A DNA stretch of 64,000 nt from G963665495 sp963665495 (GTDB lineage: Bacteria; Desulfobacterota; Desulfovibrionia; Desulfovibrionales; Desulfovibrionaceae). A program made the position numbers and the translations under genes. The notes below the pieces were generated by a model. It was not told the origin of the DNA, did no database searches, and worked only from the letters and a program-made list of their open reading frames with translations. Positions 53,568 to 62,719 of this stretch are shown piece after piece (positions within the stretch are counted from its first letter, which is position 1; each line of letters begins with the position of its first letter). Location: contig OY762289.1 in NCBI GenBank assembly GCA_963665495.1, positions 2,046,001-2,110,000 of the forward strand, in the 5' to 3' direction.

Positions 53568-54050
53568 ATGAACGTTGTTTTTAATTTTATCCACCGTACG
53601 GAACTGGCCATGCGCACTGTGGCCGCGTTCTGCCTGGTTGCCATGGCGCTGCTCACCGGTGCGGATGTCATCGCGCGGGGCATGTCGCATCCCATTTTCG
53701 GTTCTGAAGAAATCGTTCGTTTTCTGGCCGTGCTGGTAATGGCCTTCTCATTGCCATACGCGCATTCGCAGGGAAGCCATATCGGGGTGGAACTGCTTTA
53801 TCGCCATTTTCCTAAAAAAGTACGCCACGCCATCACCTTCTGCACCAATCTGACGGCATTTGCCCTGTTTTCCGTGGTCACTTGGCGTATGGTCTGTTAC
53901 GCCCTGGCCATGCGCTCTTCCGGAGAGGTTTCACTCAATCTCGAACTGCCGGAGTATCTGATCATTTTTGCCACCGCTCTGGGCTTTCTCTGGTTTACGC
54001 TCTTCCTGCTTCAGGACGTGTTCATTTTTTTCAAAAAGGAAACGCAGTAA
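53568..54050 (+). CDS. TRAP transporter small permease DctQ family
   Basis: 160 residues with four membrane segments. Family marks are ADVIARGMSHPIFGSEEIVRFLAVLVMAFSLPYAHSQGSHIGVELLYRHFP, where the GSEEI pattern is typical of DctQ. It pairs with the large subunit encoded four bases after its stop. GGAAG lies upstream of the ATG, just beyond the internal terminator. Confidence 0.92.
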   Translation: MNVVFNFIHRTELAMRTVAAFCLVAMALLTGADVIARGMSHPIFGSEEIVRFLAVLVMAFSLPYAHSQGSHIGVELLYRHFPKKVRHAITFCTNLTAFALFSVVTWRMVCYALAMRSSGEVSLNLELPEYLIIFATALGFLWFTLFLLQDVFIFFKKETQ

Positions 54051-54054
54051 TCCC

Positions 54055-55371
54055 ATGGATCCATCTATAGCCGGACTCATCGGCATCGGCGTCATGATTC
54101 TGTTGTTCATGATCAGAATGCCCGTCTCCTACGTCATGATCCTGGTCGGATTTTTTGGCTTCAGCCTGCTGACCAACTTCAATGCCGGTCTCAGTCTGCT
54201 CTCCAGGAGCATTTACGATACTTTTTCCTCCTATTCGCTTTCGACCATTCCACTGTTTGTTTTGATGGGGCAACTGGCCTTTAACGGCGGCATCGGCCGA
54301 GAACTTTACGCCACGGCGTACAGTTTTTTCGGCCATATCCGCGGCGGCTTGGCCATGTCCACAATCACTGCCTGCACTGCATTCGGCGCCATCTGCGGCT
54401 CCAGTCCGGCCACAGCGGCCACCATGTCCGCGGTGGGCATTCCGGAGATGAAGCGCTTCGGCTATTCCGACAAACTGGCGGCCGGTACGGTGGCTTCCGG
54501 CGGCGGACTGGGCATGATCATGCCTCCCAGCGTTGTCCTTATCGTCTATGGCGTGCTGACGGAACAATCCATCGGCAGGCTGTTTATAGCAGGCATCATG
54601 CCCGCAATACTCCTGACCTGTTTGTTTATCCTTGCCATCCAGATTTACTGTACGCTGCGGCCGGAAGAAGGCCCCCAGGGCGAACGCATGGGCCTGAAAA
54701 GCCGTTTGCGGGCTCTAATAGGCTTGACGGATACGATACTTATTTTCGTGCTTGTGGTGGGCGGCATGTTCCTGGGCTGGTTCACTCCCACGGAAGCCTC
54801 GGCCATCGGCGTACTCGGCATTCTGGCCATTTCCGTGGCCAGAAGACGTCTCAGCTGGGAGGGGTTTCTCAATTCCCTGCAGGAAACATTGCGGACGTCC
54901 TGTATGGTGCTTTTTCTGATCGCAGGCGCCGTAATCTTTGGGAAATTCCTGGCCGTTACCCGCATCCCCTTCAATATGGCCTCCTGGGTCGCCTCATTCG
55001 ACCTGCCGAACCTGGCGGTAATGGTCATGATCATCCTGATCTACTTCGCCTGCGGCTGCTTCATGGATTCGCTGGCTCTGATCATGCTGACGATTCCGGT
55101 ATTCTACCCGCTGGTCCTCAACATGGGCTATGACCCCGTATGGTTCGGCATCATCATCGTGCTGGTCACGGAGATGGGTGTTATAACCCCGCCAGTGGGC
55201 ATCAATGTCTACGTGGTCTACGGCATGACCCAGCAGCTGAAACTGAATATCCCGCTTGAGTCCATTTTCAAAGGCATCATTCCCTTTGTGCTGGCCATTA
55301 TTGTCGGATTGATACTGCTGTTCGCTTTCCCGGACATCATCCTGTGGCTGCCGGATCTGATGCTTTCATAA
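54055..55371 (+). CDS. TRAP transporter large permease DctM family
   Basis: 438 residues starting MDPSIAGLIGIGVMILLFMIRMPVSYVM. About 12 membrane segments. DctM marks: LSTIPLFVLMGQLAFNGGIG, CGSSPATAATMSAVGIPEMKRFGYSDKLAAGTVASGGGLGMIMPPSVVLIVYG, GWFTPTEASAIG and VTEMGVITPPVGINVYVV. It is the sodium-coupled transport subunit at the inner membrane. It starts four bases after the dctQ-type stop and closes the operon. Confidence 0.95.
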   Translation: MDPSIAGLIGIGVMILLFMIRMPVSYVMILVGFFGFSLLTNFNAGLSLLSRSIYDTFSSYSLSTIPLFVLMGQLAFNGGIGRELYATAYSFFGHIRGGLAMSTITACTAFGAICGSSPATAATMSAVGIPEMKRFGYSDKLAAGTVASGGGLGMIMPPSVVLIVYGVLTEQSIGRLFIAGIMPAILLTCLFILAIQIYCTLRPEEGPQGERMGLKSRLRALIGLTDTILIFVLVVGGMFLGWFTPTEASAIGVLGILAISVARRRLSWEGFLNSLQETLRTSCMVLFLIAGAVIFGKFLAVTRIPFNMASWVASFDLPNLAVMVMIILIYFACGCFMDSLALIMLTIPVFYPLVLNMGYDPVWFGIIIVLVTEMGVITPPVGINVYVVYGMTQQLKLNIPLESIFKGIIPFVLAIIVGLILLFAFPDIILWLPDLMLS

Positions 55372-55380
55372 CCCGACATG

Positions 55381-55394
55381 CGGGAGCGCTCCCG
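55381..55394. terminator. Palindromic hairpin between the TRAP operon and the next gene
   Basis: CGGGAGCGCTCCCG is fully self-complementary and lies ten bases after the dctM-type stop in a convergent gap. There is no T run and almost no loop, so the call is weak. Confidence 0.3.
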
Positions 55395-55412
55395 TAAGCG
55401 CAAAAAAGCGTT

Positions 55413-55859
55413 TTAAGCTGCCTTGGCAGCGAGTTCCCGAATCTGTTCGTATTTTTCCTGGAAGTTGCCGTAGATATCCACATCCGCTTCGAACAGATCC
55501 TGGTTCTGCGCCACATATTCGGCCACAGGCAGTATTTCCGGCAAAACCGGAGCGATGATTTGAGGTACCTCCGTCAGCTTTTCCGCCACCAGATTTAAAA
55601 AACTGCTGGCCGCATCGGAGGCCATGATATCTTTCAAGGTTTCCTTCCGGCTCAGATACGCAGCAAACGCGCTCAGATAATACCGAAAGGGCTCCGGCGG
55701 CATCCAACGTATTTCATCTACAGTTGTAAGGGGATTGTTGGGAAACAACTCCATGGCCTCTTCCCGTGATTTTCCGAAATAGACCTTTCGCGCATACTGC
55801 AGATCCAGATCGTTAGGATCGCCGGCCCACTCTTTCACGCCTGGTATTGCTCGTTCCAT
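55413..55859 (-). CDS. Conserved-looking protein of unknown function
   Basis: 148 residues from the ATG after GGAGGG. Soluble, mostly helical, no signal peptide. It has a motif-like stretch FGKSREEAMELFPNNPLTTVDEIRWMPPEPFRYYLSAFAAYL, with paired prolines and aromatic residues, and an acidic C-terminus. It vaguely resembles small proteins of the DUF6714 kind, but I cannot confirm this. It is transcribed away from panB, with 93 bases between the starts. No function is proposed. Confidence 0.65.
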   Translation of the reverse strand: MERAIPGVKEWAGDPNDLDLQYARKVYFGKSREEAMELFPNNPLTTVDEIRWMPPEPFRYYLSAFAAYLSRKETLKDIMASDAASSFLNLVAEKLTEVPQIIAPVLPEILPVAEYVAQNQDLFEADVDIYGNFQEKYEQIRELAAKAA

Positions 55860-55952
55860 CAGATTTTCCCTCCACCACAGGTTGTGCAAAAAGGTGCTTT
55901 ACTGGACGCGTTATTTTCTTTGCCCTACTATTCGGGCAAGGAGGAGACAGTC

Positions 55953-56774
55953 ATGTCCGCACAAAAAAAACTGACAGCACCTGATATTATAGCCCTAAAA
56001 GGGCAGCGCAAAATAGCCATGATCACCGCCTATGATTATCCCTCAGCCCGCTTCGTAGAACAGAGCGGCGCGGAAATGATCCTCGTGGGCGACTCGCTGG
56101 CCATGGTCGTGCTCGGACTGGAGGACACCATCAGCCTGACAATGGACGAAATGATCCACCATTGCAAGGCTGTCACCCGGGCTGCGGAAAAAGTCCTGGT
56201 AGTCGGAGATATGCCGTTTCTTTCTTACGAGGCTTCGGTGGAACAGGCCGTACGCAATGCCGGGAGGCTCTTCAAGGAAGGCGGCGTCCGCGCCGTGAAA
56301 CTGGAAGGCGGCGAAGCCATCCTGGATCGCATTCAGGCCATTGTCCGCGCCGGCATTCCGGTGCAGGGGCACATCGGCCTCACGCCGCAGCGTATGGCCG
56401 AACTCGGCGGATTCAAAGTGCAGGGCAAGACGCGCGAAGCGGCCCAGAAACTGATAGAAAGCGCCCAGGCCCTGGTGGAAGCCGGTTGTTTCAGCATCGT
56501 CCTGGAAGCCATTCCCGCGCCCGTGGCCGCCATGATTACCGAAAACGTCAGCGTACCGACCATCGGCATTGGCGCCGGACCCGAATGCGACGGACAGGTC
56601 CTGGTATACCACGATATTCTCGGCATGTTCGAACGTTTTGTGCCAAAATTCGTCAAGCAATACGCCAAGATGTCCGAGCCCATTGTCCAGGCCCTCAGCA
56701 CCTATTGCCAGGAAGTCCGCGAAGGCGCCTTCCCCGACGCGGCGCACTCGTTTAAAATGCCCGGAGAAAAATAA
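55953..56774 (+). CDS. panB: 3-methyl-2-oxobutanoate hydroxymethyltransferase
   Basis: 273 residues; AAGGAGG is about ten bases before the ATG. Family marks: ITAYDYPSARFVEQSGAEMILVGDSLAMVVLG with the magnesium-binding Asp, MPFLSYEASVEQAVRNAGRLFKEGGVRAVKLEGG, and PTIGIGAGPECDGQVLVYHDILGM near the C-terminus. It makes ketopantoate in pantothenate synthesis. panC is not adjacent. fumC follows after 59 bases. Confidence 0.97.
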   Translation: MSAQKKLTAPDIIALKGQRKIAMITAYDYPSARFVEQSGAEMILVGDSLAMVVLGLEDTISLTMDEMIHHCKAVTRAAEKVLVVGDMPFLSYEASVEQAVRNAGRLFKEGGVRAVKLEGGEAILDRIQAIVRAGIPVQGHIGLTPQRMAELGGFKVQGKTREAAQKLIESAQALVEAGCFSIVLEAIPAPVAAMITENVSVPTIGIGAGPECDGQVLVYHDILGMFERFVPKFVKQYAKMSEPIVQALSTYCQEVREGAFPDAAHSFKMPGEK

Positions 56775-56833
56775 GCTGCGTTTTTCCGGCAAACATGGGT
56801 TTGCGTTTTCCGGCAGCTGCAACAGGAGAACAC

Positions 56834-58240
56834 GTGCAGAACACAAGAATCGAAACCGATAGTATGGGCCCCGTGGAAGTTCCGGCCGAGGCTTACTGGG
56901 GAGCGCAAACCCAACGCTCGCTGCACCATTTTTCCATCGGCACGGACCGTATGCCGCAGGATGTCATCCGCGCGCTTGCCATCATCAAAAAAGCCGCGGC
57001 CCAGACCAACAACAGTCTGGGAAAATTGCCCGACGCCCTGACGGAGCTCATCTGCAGCGTGGCGGATGAAATCGTCAACGGCAGTCTGGACGCGCACTTT
57101 CCCCTGCATGTCTGGATGACTGGCAGCGGTACGCAATCGAACATGAACGTCAACGAGGTTATCGCCAACCGGGCCAGTGAACTGAGCGGAAAGGATCGCG
57201 GCAGCAAGACGCCGGTCCACCCCAACGATCACGTCAACATGTCGCAGTCGTCCAACGACGTCTTCCCCGCGGCCATGAGCATTGCCGCCGCAATCTCCCT
57301 GGAGCGGACCCTGTTGCCGGAACTGACGCTGCTGCGCGACAGCCTGGCTGTTAAAGCGCGAGAATGGGCAGGAATCGTGAAAATCGGCCGTACGCATATG
57401 CAGGATGCCGTACCGCTGACACTGGGACAGGAATTTTCCGGTTATGTCGGCATGCTGGACGACAACCACGAGCGCATTACGACCGTCCTTCCCGGACTGC
57501 ATAAGCTGGCGTTGGGCGGAACAGCCGTGGGTACGGGGCTGAACACGCCCAAAGACTTTGCCGAAAAAGCGGCCGAGCGTATTGCCGACCTCACCGGGCT
57601 GCCCTTTCGTCCGGCTCCAAACTTTTTCACGGCCATGGGCGCTCATGACGATATCGTACAGGCCAGCGCCACACTCAAGACCCTGGCCGTGTCTTTGAAT
57701 AAAATCGCCAACGACATCCGGCTGCTAAGTTGCGGGCCACGCGCCGGACTCGGTGAGCTGATCCTTCCGGCCAACGAACCCGGGTCCTCCATCATGCCCG
57801 GCAAGATCAACCCCACCCAATGCGAAGCCCTGAGCATGGTAGCGCTGCAGGTCATGGCCTACGACACGGCCGTGTCCATGGCCGGAGCGTCCGGGATTCT
57901 CGAAATCAATCTTTACAAGCCCATGATGATTTTCAACCTGCTGCAGTCCGCCGGACTGCTGGCCGACGCCTGTTCCAGCTTCCGGAAATATCTGGTGGAG
58001 GGCATGGTCCCGAACAAGGCGCGAATAGACGGCTATCTCCAGGATTCGCTGATGCTGGTGACCGCGCTGAACCCGGTAATCGGCTATGACAAGGCCGCTC
58101 GGGTGGCGCACCAGGCCTACGAAAAAAACATCTCCCTCAAGCAGGCCGCCCTGGAACTGCAGGTGATCAGCGAAGAAGAATTCGACCGTATTGTGAATCC
58201 CTACAGCATGGCGCACCCGCATGAAGGAAAAAAAAAGTAA
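56834..58240 (+). CDS. fumC: Class II fumarate hydratase
   Basis: 468 residues starting at GTG after AGGAG; an upstream in-frame ATG at 56795 lacks a site. Marks: MGPVEVPAEAYWGAQTQRSLHHF, TGSGTQSNMNVNEVIANRA, HPNDHVNMSQSSNDVFPAAMS, IGRTHMQDAVPLTLGQEF, and the fumarase/aspartase signature GSSIMPGKINPTQCE with the catalytic Ser. It interconverts fumarate and malate in the cytosol without an iron-sulfur cluster. It may share a transcript with panB. Confidence 0.97.
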   Translation: MQNTRIETDSMGPVEVPAEAYWGAQTQRSLHHFSIGTDRMPQDVIRALAIIKKAAAQTNNSLGKLPDALTELICSVADEIVNGSLDAHFPLHVWMTGSGTQSNMNVNEVIANRASELSGKDRGSKTPVHPNDHVNMSQSSNDVFPAAMSIAAAISLERTLLPELTLLRDSLAVKAREWAGIVKIGRTHMQDAVPLTLGQEFSGYVGMLDDNHERITTVLPGLHKLALGGTAVGTGLNTPKDFAEKAAERIADLTGLPFRPAPNFFTAMGAHDDIVQASATLKTLAVSLNKIANDIRLLSCGPRAGLGELILPANEPGSSIMPGKINPTQCEALSMVALQVMAYDTAVSMAGASGILEINLYKPMMIFNLLQSAGLLADACSSFRKYLVEGMVPNKARIDGYLQDSLMLVTALNPVIGYDKAARVAHQAYEKNISLKQAALELQVISEEEFDRIVNPYSMAHPHEGKKK

Positions 58241-58308
58241 AACTACAATGCGTATCTGTGAAAATGCGGGAAAACGCTGGAAAAAACGATAAATACTCTT
58301 TTAACAAA

Positions 58309-58331
58309 CTGTAAAAAAATATTTTTTACAG
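58309..58331. terminator. AT-rich bidirectional hairpin between fumC and the DUF3431 gene
   Basis: CTGTAAAAAA and TTTTTTACAG pair perfectly around a three-base loop. The stop codon of the leftward DUF3431 gene (58326-58328) lies inside the right arm. Confidence 0.55.
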
Positions 58332-58997
58332 TCCCTTTTCGTCACGGTTCAGTTTGGTGTAACCGTTAAAAATGAGCGACCAGAGGCGTTCGAAGGCGTG
58401 TCCGGTGTTGTTGGCGTCCTGCGGATCCGCCAAAACCAGTTCCAGAGCGCGTTGATAGGTGGCCAACGGGCGTGTAAGAATACGCGCAGCGGAAACAAAA
58501 AACAGTCCTGCGCAGCCTTTGGCGTGATATTGCAGGGGCACGGGTCCTTGAAAAAGCTCCTGATAGACCTGACCCACGGGAATATCTTTGTTCCATCCGG
58601 CCCATTTTCCTTTGTTGCGCGGGTCTTTCATCTGGTGCGGACGCCCCAGATGGTCGCACTTGATCGTATAATAGGCCAACCCTTTGAACGGCATGCCCCG
58701 TACGGCAAGTTGTCTGGCCAATTCACCCAAACCGCGTGCGCTCGTACCTGGTTCCAGGTGCGGAAACGGATTGCCCTGCAAAAAAAGCGTATAGTCCGAA
58801 AAATCCGGGTAATGATGTGTGAGGTGCTGCAGATAGGTATGGCTTTCGCGCCCCACATTGGGCAGGGCAATGGATCCGGGGATCTCGTTCAAACCGGATT
58901 TGTCATAAATTACAGCCGGAAAGCCCAGGTCCGCGACCCAGGAAACATCCTCTTTGTAACGCGCCACAACGCATTGAATTTGCGGTTCCGAGTTCAT
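58326..58997 (-). CDS. DUF3431 domain protein
   Basis: 223 residues from the ATG at 58997; a GTG 21 bases upstream is possible and neither has a clear ribosome site. The pattern CVVARYKEDVSWVADLGFPAVIYDKSG, ALPNVGRESHTYLQHLTHHYPDFSDYTLFLQGNPFPHL is that of DUF3431 proteins, glycosyltransferase-like proteins found in fungi and bacteria. A later GCAGLFFVSAARIL segment also fits. Cytoplasmic, function unproven. It lies between two rightward genes and is read against them. Confidence 0.78.
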   Translation of the reverse strand: MNSEPQIQCVVARYKEDVSWVADLGFPAVIYDKSGLNEIPGSIALPNVGRESHTYLQHLTHHYPDFSDYTLFLQGNPFPHLEPGTSARGLGELARQLAVRGMPFKGLAYYTIKCDHLGRPHQMKDPRNKGKWAGWNKDIPVGQVYQELFQGPVPLQYHAKGCAGLFFVSAARILTRPLATYQRALELVLADPQDANNTGHAFERLWSLIFNGYTKLNRDEKGL

Positions 58998-59118
58998 TGG
59001 TTCGTATTGACAAAACACAGGGTTACAGGTGAGGTATAGAAAATTCCGACCATATGTCCGCCCTGTGATTCTGAACGGAAAGCCGGGTCATGGCAAGTTT
59101 TTGAGGAACGAAACAACG

Positions 59119-61194
59119 ATGAGCACCCCTTCTCAGTCTGAAATAGAACGCGCGCTCCAGCTGCGCCATGAGCTCGAACATCATAATTACCGGTATTACG
59201 TCCTGGATGATCCCGAATTGCAGGATGCGGAATACGACGCGCTCTTCCGCGAACTCAAAGCACTGGAAACCAGCTACCCGGAACTGCGGGACCCTAATTC
59301 ACCCACGTTGCGGGTCGGCGCTCCCCCTCTGGACGCCTTTGAATCGCGCCGGCACGGCGAGCGAATGTACAGTCTGGATAATGCCATCACCCTGGACGAA
59401 TGGTGGACTTTCGCACAGCGCGTCCGCAAGCTCTGGCCCGGCAAGGAGCTGGCCTTTTGGGTGGATCCTAAAATGGACGGTCTGGCCGTGGAGCTCGTTT
59501 ATGAAAACGGCGCACTCCAGGCAGGCATAACCCGGGGCGACGGAGAAACCGGCGAAGTCATCACCACCAACATGCGGACATTGCAGGGCACTGTCCGGGG
59601 GAGCCTGTTGCGCGGCACGCATCCGGTGCCCACCCTTTTGGACGTCCGGGGAGAAGTGGTCATTACCAAGGCCGATTTCGCCCAGTTGAACCAGACCCAG
59701 GAGGAACAAGGCGCCAAAGTATTCGCCAACCCGCGTAACGCGGCCGCGGGCTCGATCCGCCAGCTGAACTCCGCGGTGACCGCATCCCGCCCGCTGCAGT
59801 TCATGGCTTACGGCGTGGGCCGCGTTGAATGGCCGGAAGGCGTCACTGGCTGGCAGACGCAGGAAGAAATCATGAACGGGCTCAAAGCCCTGGGGTTCAA
59901 AATAGCGGATTACGCCAAACTGGTCGCCTCACCGGAAGAAGTGGCCGCCTATTATGAAAACTTGCGGGAAACGCGCGATTCGCTGCCCTACGAGATTGAC
60001 GGCGTGGTGGCCAAACTCAACGACGTTGCCGGCCAGCAGGAACTTGGATTTACCGCCCGCGCCCCGCGTTGGGCGCTGGCCCTGAAATTTCCCGCCCATC
60101 AGGCGGAAACCATCCTGCGCAAGATCTCCATTCAGGTCGGACGTACGGGCGTGCTGACCCCGGTGGCCGAACTGGAGCCCGTATCCCTTGGCGGCGTGAC
60201 AGTCTCACGCGCCACCTTGCACAATGAAGACGAAATCCGTTCCAAAAATCTTTATGAAGGCGACACGGTCATCGTCCAGCGTGCCGGAGATGTGATTCCG
60301 GAGGTGGTCCGTCCTGTACTGGAAAAACGCAGCCCGGATGCCAGGCCTTTTGTTTTTCCAACCCACTGCCCTGCCTGCCAGAGCGAGGTAAAACGGTTGC
60401 CTGGTGAAGTGGCCTGGCGCTGCGTGAACCTCTCCTGTCCGGCAATGCTCAGCGAACGCATGGTCTATTTTGCATCCAAGGCCGGGCTGGACATCGAAGG
60501 GCTCGGACGCAAATGGGTCGAACAATTCGTGGCAGACGGGCTGGTCACCAATCCAGCGGATTTTTTCACCCTTACCAGCGCCAAAATCATCAACTACGAA
60601 CGCATGGGCGACAAGCTGGCCGAGAACATTATCACCGGCATCAGCAAAGCCAGGGAAAACGCCACATTAGACAAGATCATCCGCGCTCTGGGCATCCGGC
60701 TGGTGGGTGCGCAGACAGCCAAGGTTCTAGCCAAGGAATTCAATAATCTGGACGAACTTGCCCGGACGACTGAGACCCGGCTCATGGGCCTCAAGGACAT
60801 CGGCCCGGAAGTGGCGGATTCGATACTCTATTTTTTTGATCTGCCGGAAAACAAGCGGTTGCTGGAACGCTTCAAAGAACTGGGCCTCTGGCCGGACAAA
60901 AATGCGGATGCCGCCCCGGACCAGGCACCGCTTTCAAGAGCTCTTTCCGACAAGCGTATTCTGATCACGGGCACCCTGCCGGACATGACCAGAGACCAGG
61001 GGCTGGAACTCATCGAAGCCCATGGCGGCACCGCGGTCAAATCGGTTTCCAAAAAACTGGACTTTGTGGTGGCCGGAGACGCGCCGGGTCAAAGCAAACT
61101 GGACAAGGCCGAAAAACTCGGTGTTTCCGTCATCAGTGCGGCGGATTTTCTGGCCATGCTGCCCGCGGAAAGTACCGGTACGGCGGACAGATAA
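59119..61194 (+). CDS. ligA: NAD-dependent DNA ligase
   Basis: 691 residues. Domain Ia (LEHHNYRYYVLDDPELQDAEYDALFREL) binds NAD; the AMP-accepting Lys is in WVDPKMDGLAVEL (about residue 118). The OB fold, the zinc finger with CPAC and CVNLSC (about 416-440), the helix-hairpin-helix repeats (ALGIRLVGAQTA, LKDIGPEVADSI) and a C-terminal BRCT domain (from about 610, RILITGTLPDMTRDQG) are all present. It seals nicks in replication and repair. It leads a rightward run with dapB, lysE-type and nadE genes. Confidence 0.97.
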   Translation: MSTPSQSEIERALQLRHELEHHNYRYYVLDDPELQDAEYDALFRELKALETSYPELRDPNSPTLRVGAPPLDAFESRRHGERMYSLDNAITLDEWWTFAQRVRKLWPGKELAFWVDPKMDGLAVELVYENGALQAGITRGDGETGEVITTNMRTLQGTVRGSLLRGTHPVPTLLDVRGEVVITKADFAQLNQTQEEQGAKVFANPRNAAAGSIRQLNSAVTASRPLQFMAYGVGRVEWPEGVTGWQTQEEIMNGLKALGFKIADYAKLVASPEEVAAYYENLRETRDSLPYEIDGVVAKLNDVAGQQELGFTARAPRWALALKFPAHQAETILRKISIQVGRTGVLTPVAELEPVSLGGVTVSRATLHNEDEIRSKNLYEGDTVIVQRAGDVIPEVVRPVLEKRSPDARPFVFPTHCPACQSEVKRLPGEVAWRCVNLSCPAMLSERMVYFASKAGLDIEGLGRKWVEQFVADGLVTNPADFFTLTSAKIINYERMGDKLAENIITGISKARENATLDKIIRALGIRLVGAQTAKVLAKEFNNLDELARTTETRLMGLKDIGPEVADSILYFFDLPENKRLLERFKELGLWPDKNADAAPDQAPLSRALSDKRILITGTLPDMTRDQGLELIEAHGGTAVKSVSKKLDFVVAGDAPGQSKLDKAEKLGVSVISAADFLAMLPAESTGTADR

Positions 61195-61234
61195 TATTAA
61201 TCAGACAAAGTTGTACCCGTCAGGAGGAGGAAAT

Positions 61235-62020
61235 ATGAGCGTATCTATCGTTATCACCGGCGCGGCCGGACGTATGGGCTCCACTATCGCCGGACTCGTG
61301 GAAAAGGACCCCGAACTCACTCTGGCGGGCATTGTGGAACGGCCGCAATGCATGCCGGACAATAACCGCTTCGTCTGCACGGCCGGGTCGTCCCTGGATG
61401 AAGTCCTGCCCCAGGCGCCTGGCGCGGTCATCATTGATTTCACGGCTCCGGAAGCCTCGGTGCAGGCGGCCAAAGCCGCAGCCAGACATGGCAATCCCAT
61501 GGTTTGCGGTACCACTGGACTCACTGAAGCCCAGCAGGCAGAACTTGCGGAAAGCGCCAAATCCGTACCGATCTTCTGGACCCCCAACATGAGCATCGGC
61601 ATTAACGTACTCCTGCAACTGCTGCCGGAACTGGTCCGGATGCTGGGCGATACGTACGATATGGAAATGGTCGAACTGCATCACAACAAAAAGAAAGACG
61701 CCCCAAGCGGCACTGCTCTGAAGCTGGCCCAATGTCTTGCCGAGGCTCGGAACTGGGATCTCAAGGAAAAAGCCTGCTGCTGCCGCGAAGGCATCATCGG
61801 CGAACGCCCTCATGAGGAAATCGGCATTCAGACCATCCGCGGCGGCGATGTGGTGGGCGTGCACACGGTCTACTTCATGGGACCGGGCGAACGTATCGAG
61901 GTCACCCACCAGGCCCATACGCGCGAGAATTTCGCACAGGGAGCGCTCCGCGCAGCCAAATGGCTGGCTAATCAGCCGGCGGAACGTCTCTACAGCATGG
62001 TCGACACGTTCCTGGCCTGA
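61235..62020 (+). CDS. dapB: 4-hydroxy-tetrahydrodipicolinate reductase
   Basis: 261 residues; AGGAGG is four bases before AAAT-ATG. Marks: IVITGAAGRMGSTIAGLV nucleotide-binding loop, CGTTGL, FWTPNMSIGINVLLQL, and the signature ELHHNKKKDAPSGTALKLA with catalytic His and Lys. It acts in lysine and diaminopimelate synthesis. It starts 40 bases after ligA and is followed after 39 bases by a LysE-family exporter, which fits a lysine-linked transcript. Confidence 0.97.
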   Translation: MSVSIVITGAAGRMGSTIAGLVEKDPELTLAGIVERPQCMPDNNRFVCTAGSSLDEVLPQAPGAVIIDFTAPEASVQAAKAAARHGNPMVCGTTGLTEAQQAELAESAKSVPIFWTPNMSIGINVLLQLLPELVRMLGDTYDMEMVELHHNKKKDAPSGTALKLAQCLAEARNWDLKEKACCCREGIIGERPHEEIGIQTIRGGDVVGVHTVYFMGPGERIEVTHQAHTRENFAQGALRAAKWLANQPAERLYSMVDTFLA

Positions 62021-62059
62021 TGCGCCTGATGAGCCGGAAACCAGAGGGGTGGAAAAATC

Positions 62060-62686
62060 ATGCTCCTGCTCTTCCTCAAGGGAGTGACTATCGGCATGAT
62101 CATCGCCCTGCCGCTTGGGCCGGTGGGACTGCTTTGTCTGCACCGTTCGCTCTCCGGCGGGGTGTGGATCGGCCTGCTCAGCGGCACGGCCGCAGCTCTT
62201 GGCGATGCGCTTTATGGTGCAGTCGCGGCTTTCGGCCTCTCCTTTGTTTCAGAATATCTGACGGAACACCGTTACCTGCTGCAATTCGCAGGCGGTGTTC
62301 TGCTTCTGGTCATGGGTTTTGTCACCTTACGTACGCCGTACGCGCCCATGAAAGTGGAACGCTCCTACCACCACCTGGCCGGCGCGTTCAGCTCGATTTT
62401 TTTGCTGACTCTGACAAATCCCATGACCATCATCGCCTTTCTGGCCATTTTCACCGGGTTCGGACTGGGGCATACGCACACGACTGCCGGGCACGCCCTG
62501 GCCGTCATCACGGGCGTGTTCTGCGGTTCCATGATCTGGTGGGCGGGTATCGCCTTTGGCGGCGTCTGGCTCAGCGAAAAGATTTCCCGCCAAATGCCTT
62601 TCATCAAAAGGGTTTCCGGCCTGATCATTCTGTTGTTCGGGTTCTGGGCTCTGGCGGAAGCGGGCTTTCACGAACTGTTTCAATAA
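62060..62686 (+). CDS. LysE family exporter
   Basis: 208 residues, about six membrane segments. The N-terminal MIIALPLGPVGLLCLHRSLSGG resembles the GP-rich LysE signature, followed by YLLQFAGGVLLLVMGFVTLRT and SSIFLLTLTNPMTIIAFLAIF. It would export an amino acid; the position directly after dapB suggests lysine or a related compound, which is inference. It differs clearly from the LysE-type protein at 19547. Confidence 0.9.
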   Translation: MLLLFLKGVTIGMIIALPLGPVGLLCLHRSLSGGVWIGLLSGTAAALGDALYGAVAAFGLSFVSEYLTEHRYLLQFAGGVLLLVMGFVTLRTPYAPMKVERSYHHLAGAFSSIFLLTLTNPMTIIAFLAIFTGFGLGHTHTTAGHALAVITGVFCGSMIWWAGIAFGGVWLSEKISRQMPFIKRVSGLIILLFGFWALAEAGFHELFQ

Positions 62687-62719
62687 AACCAGCCCCGACA
62701 CAAGCATACGAGGTCTGTT

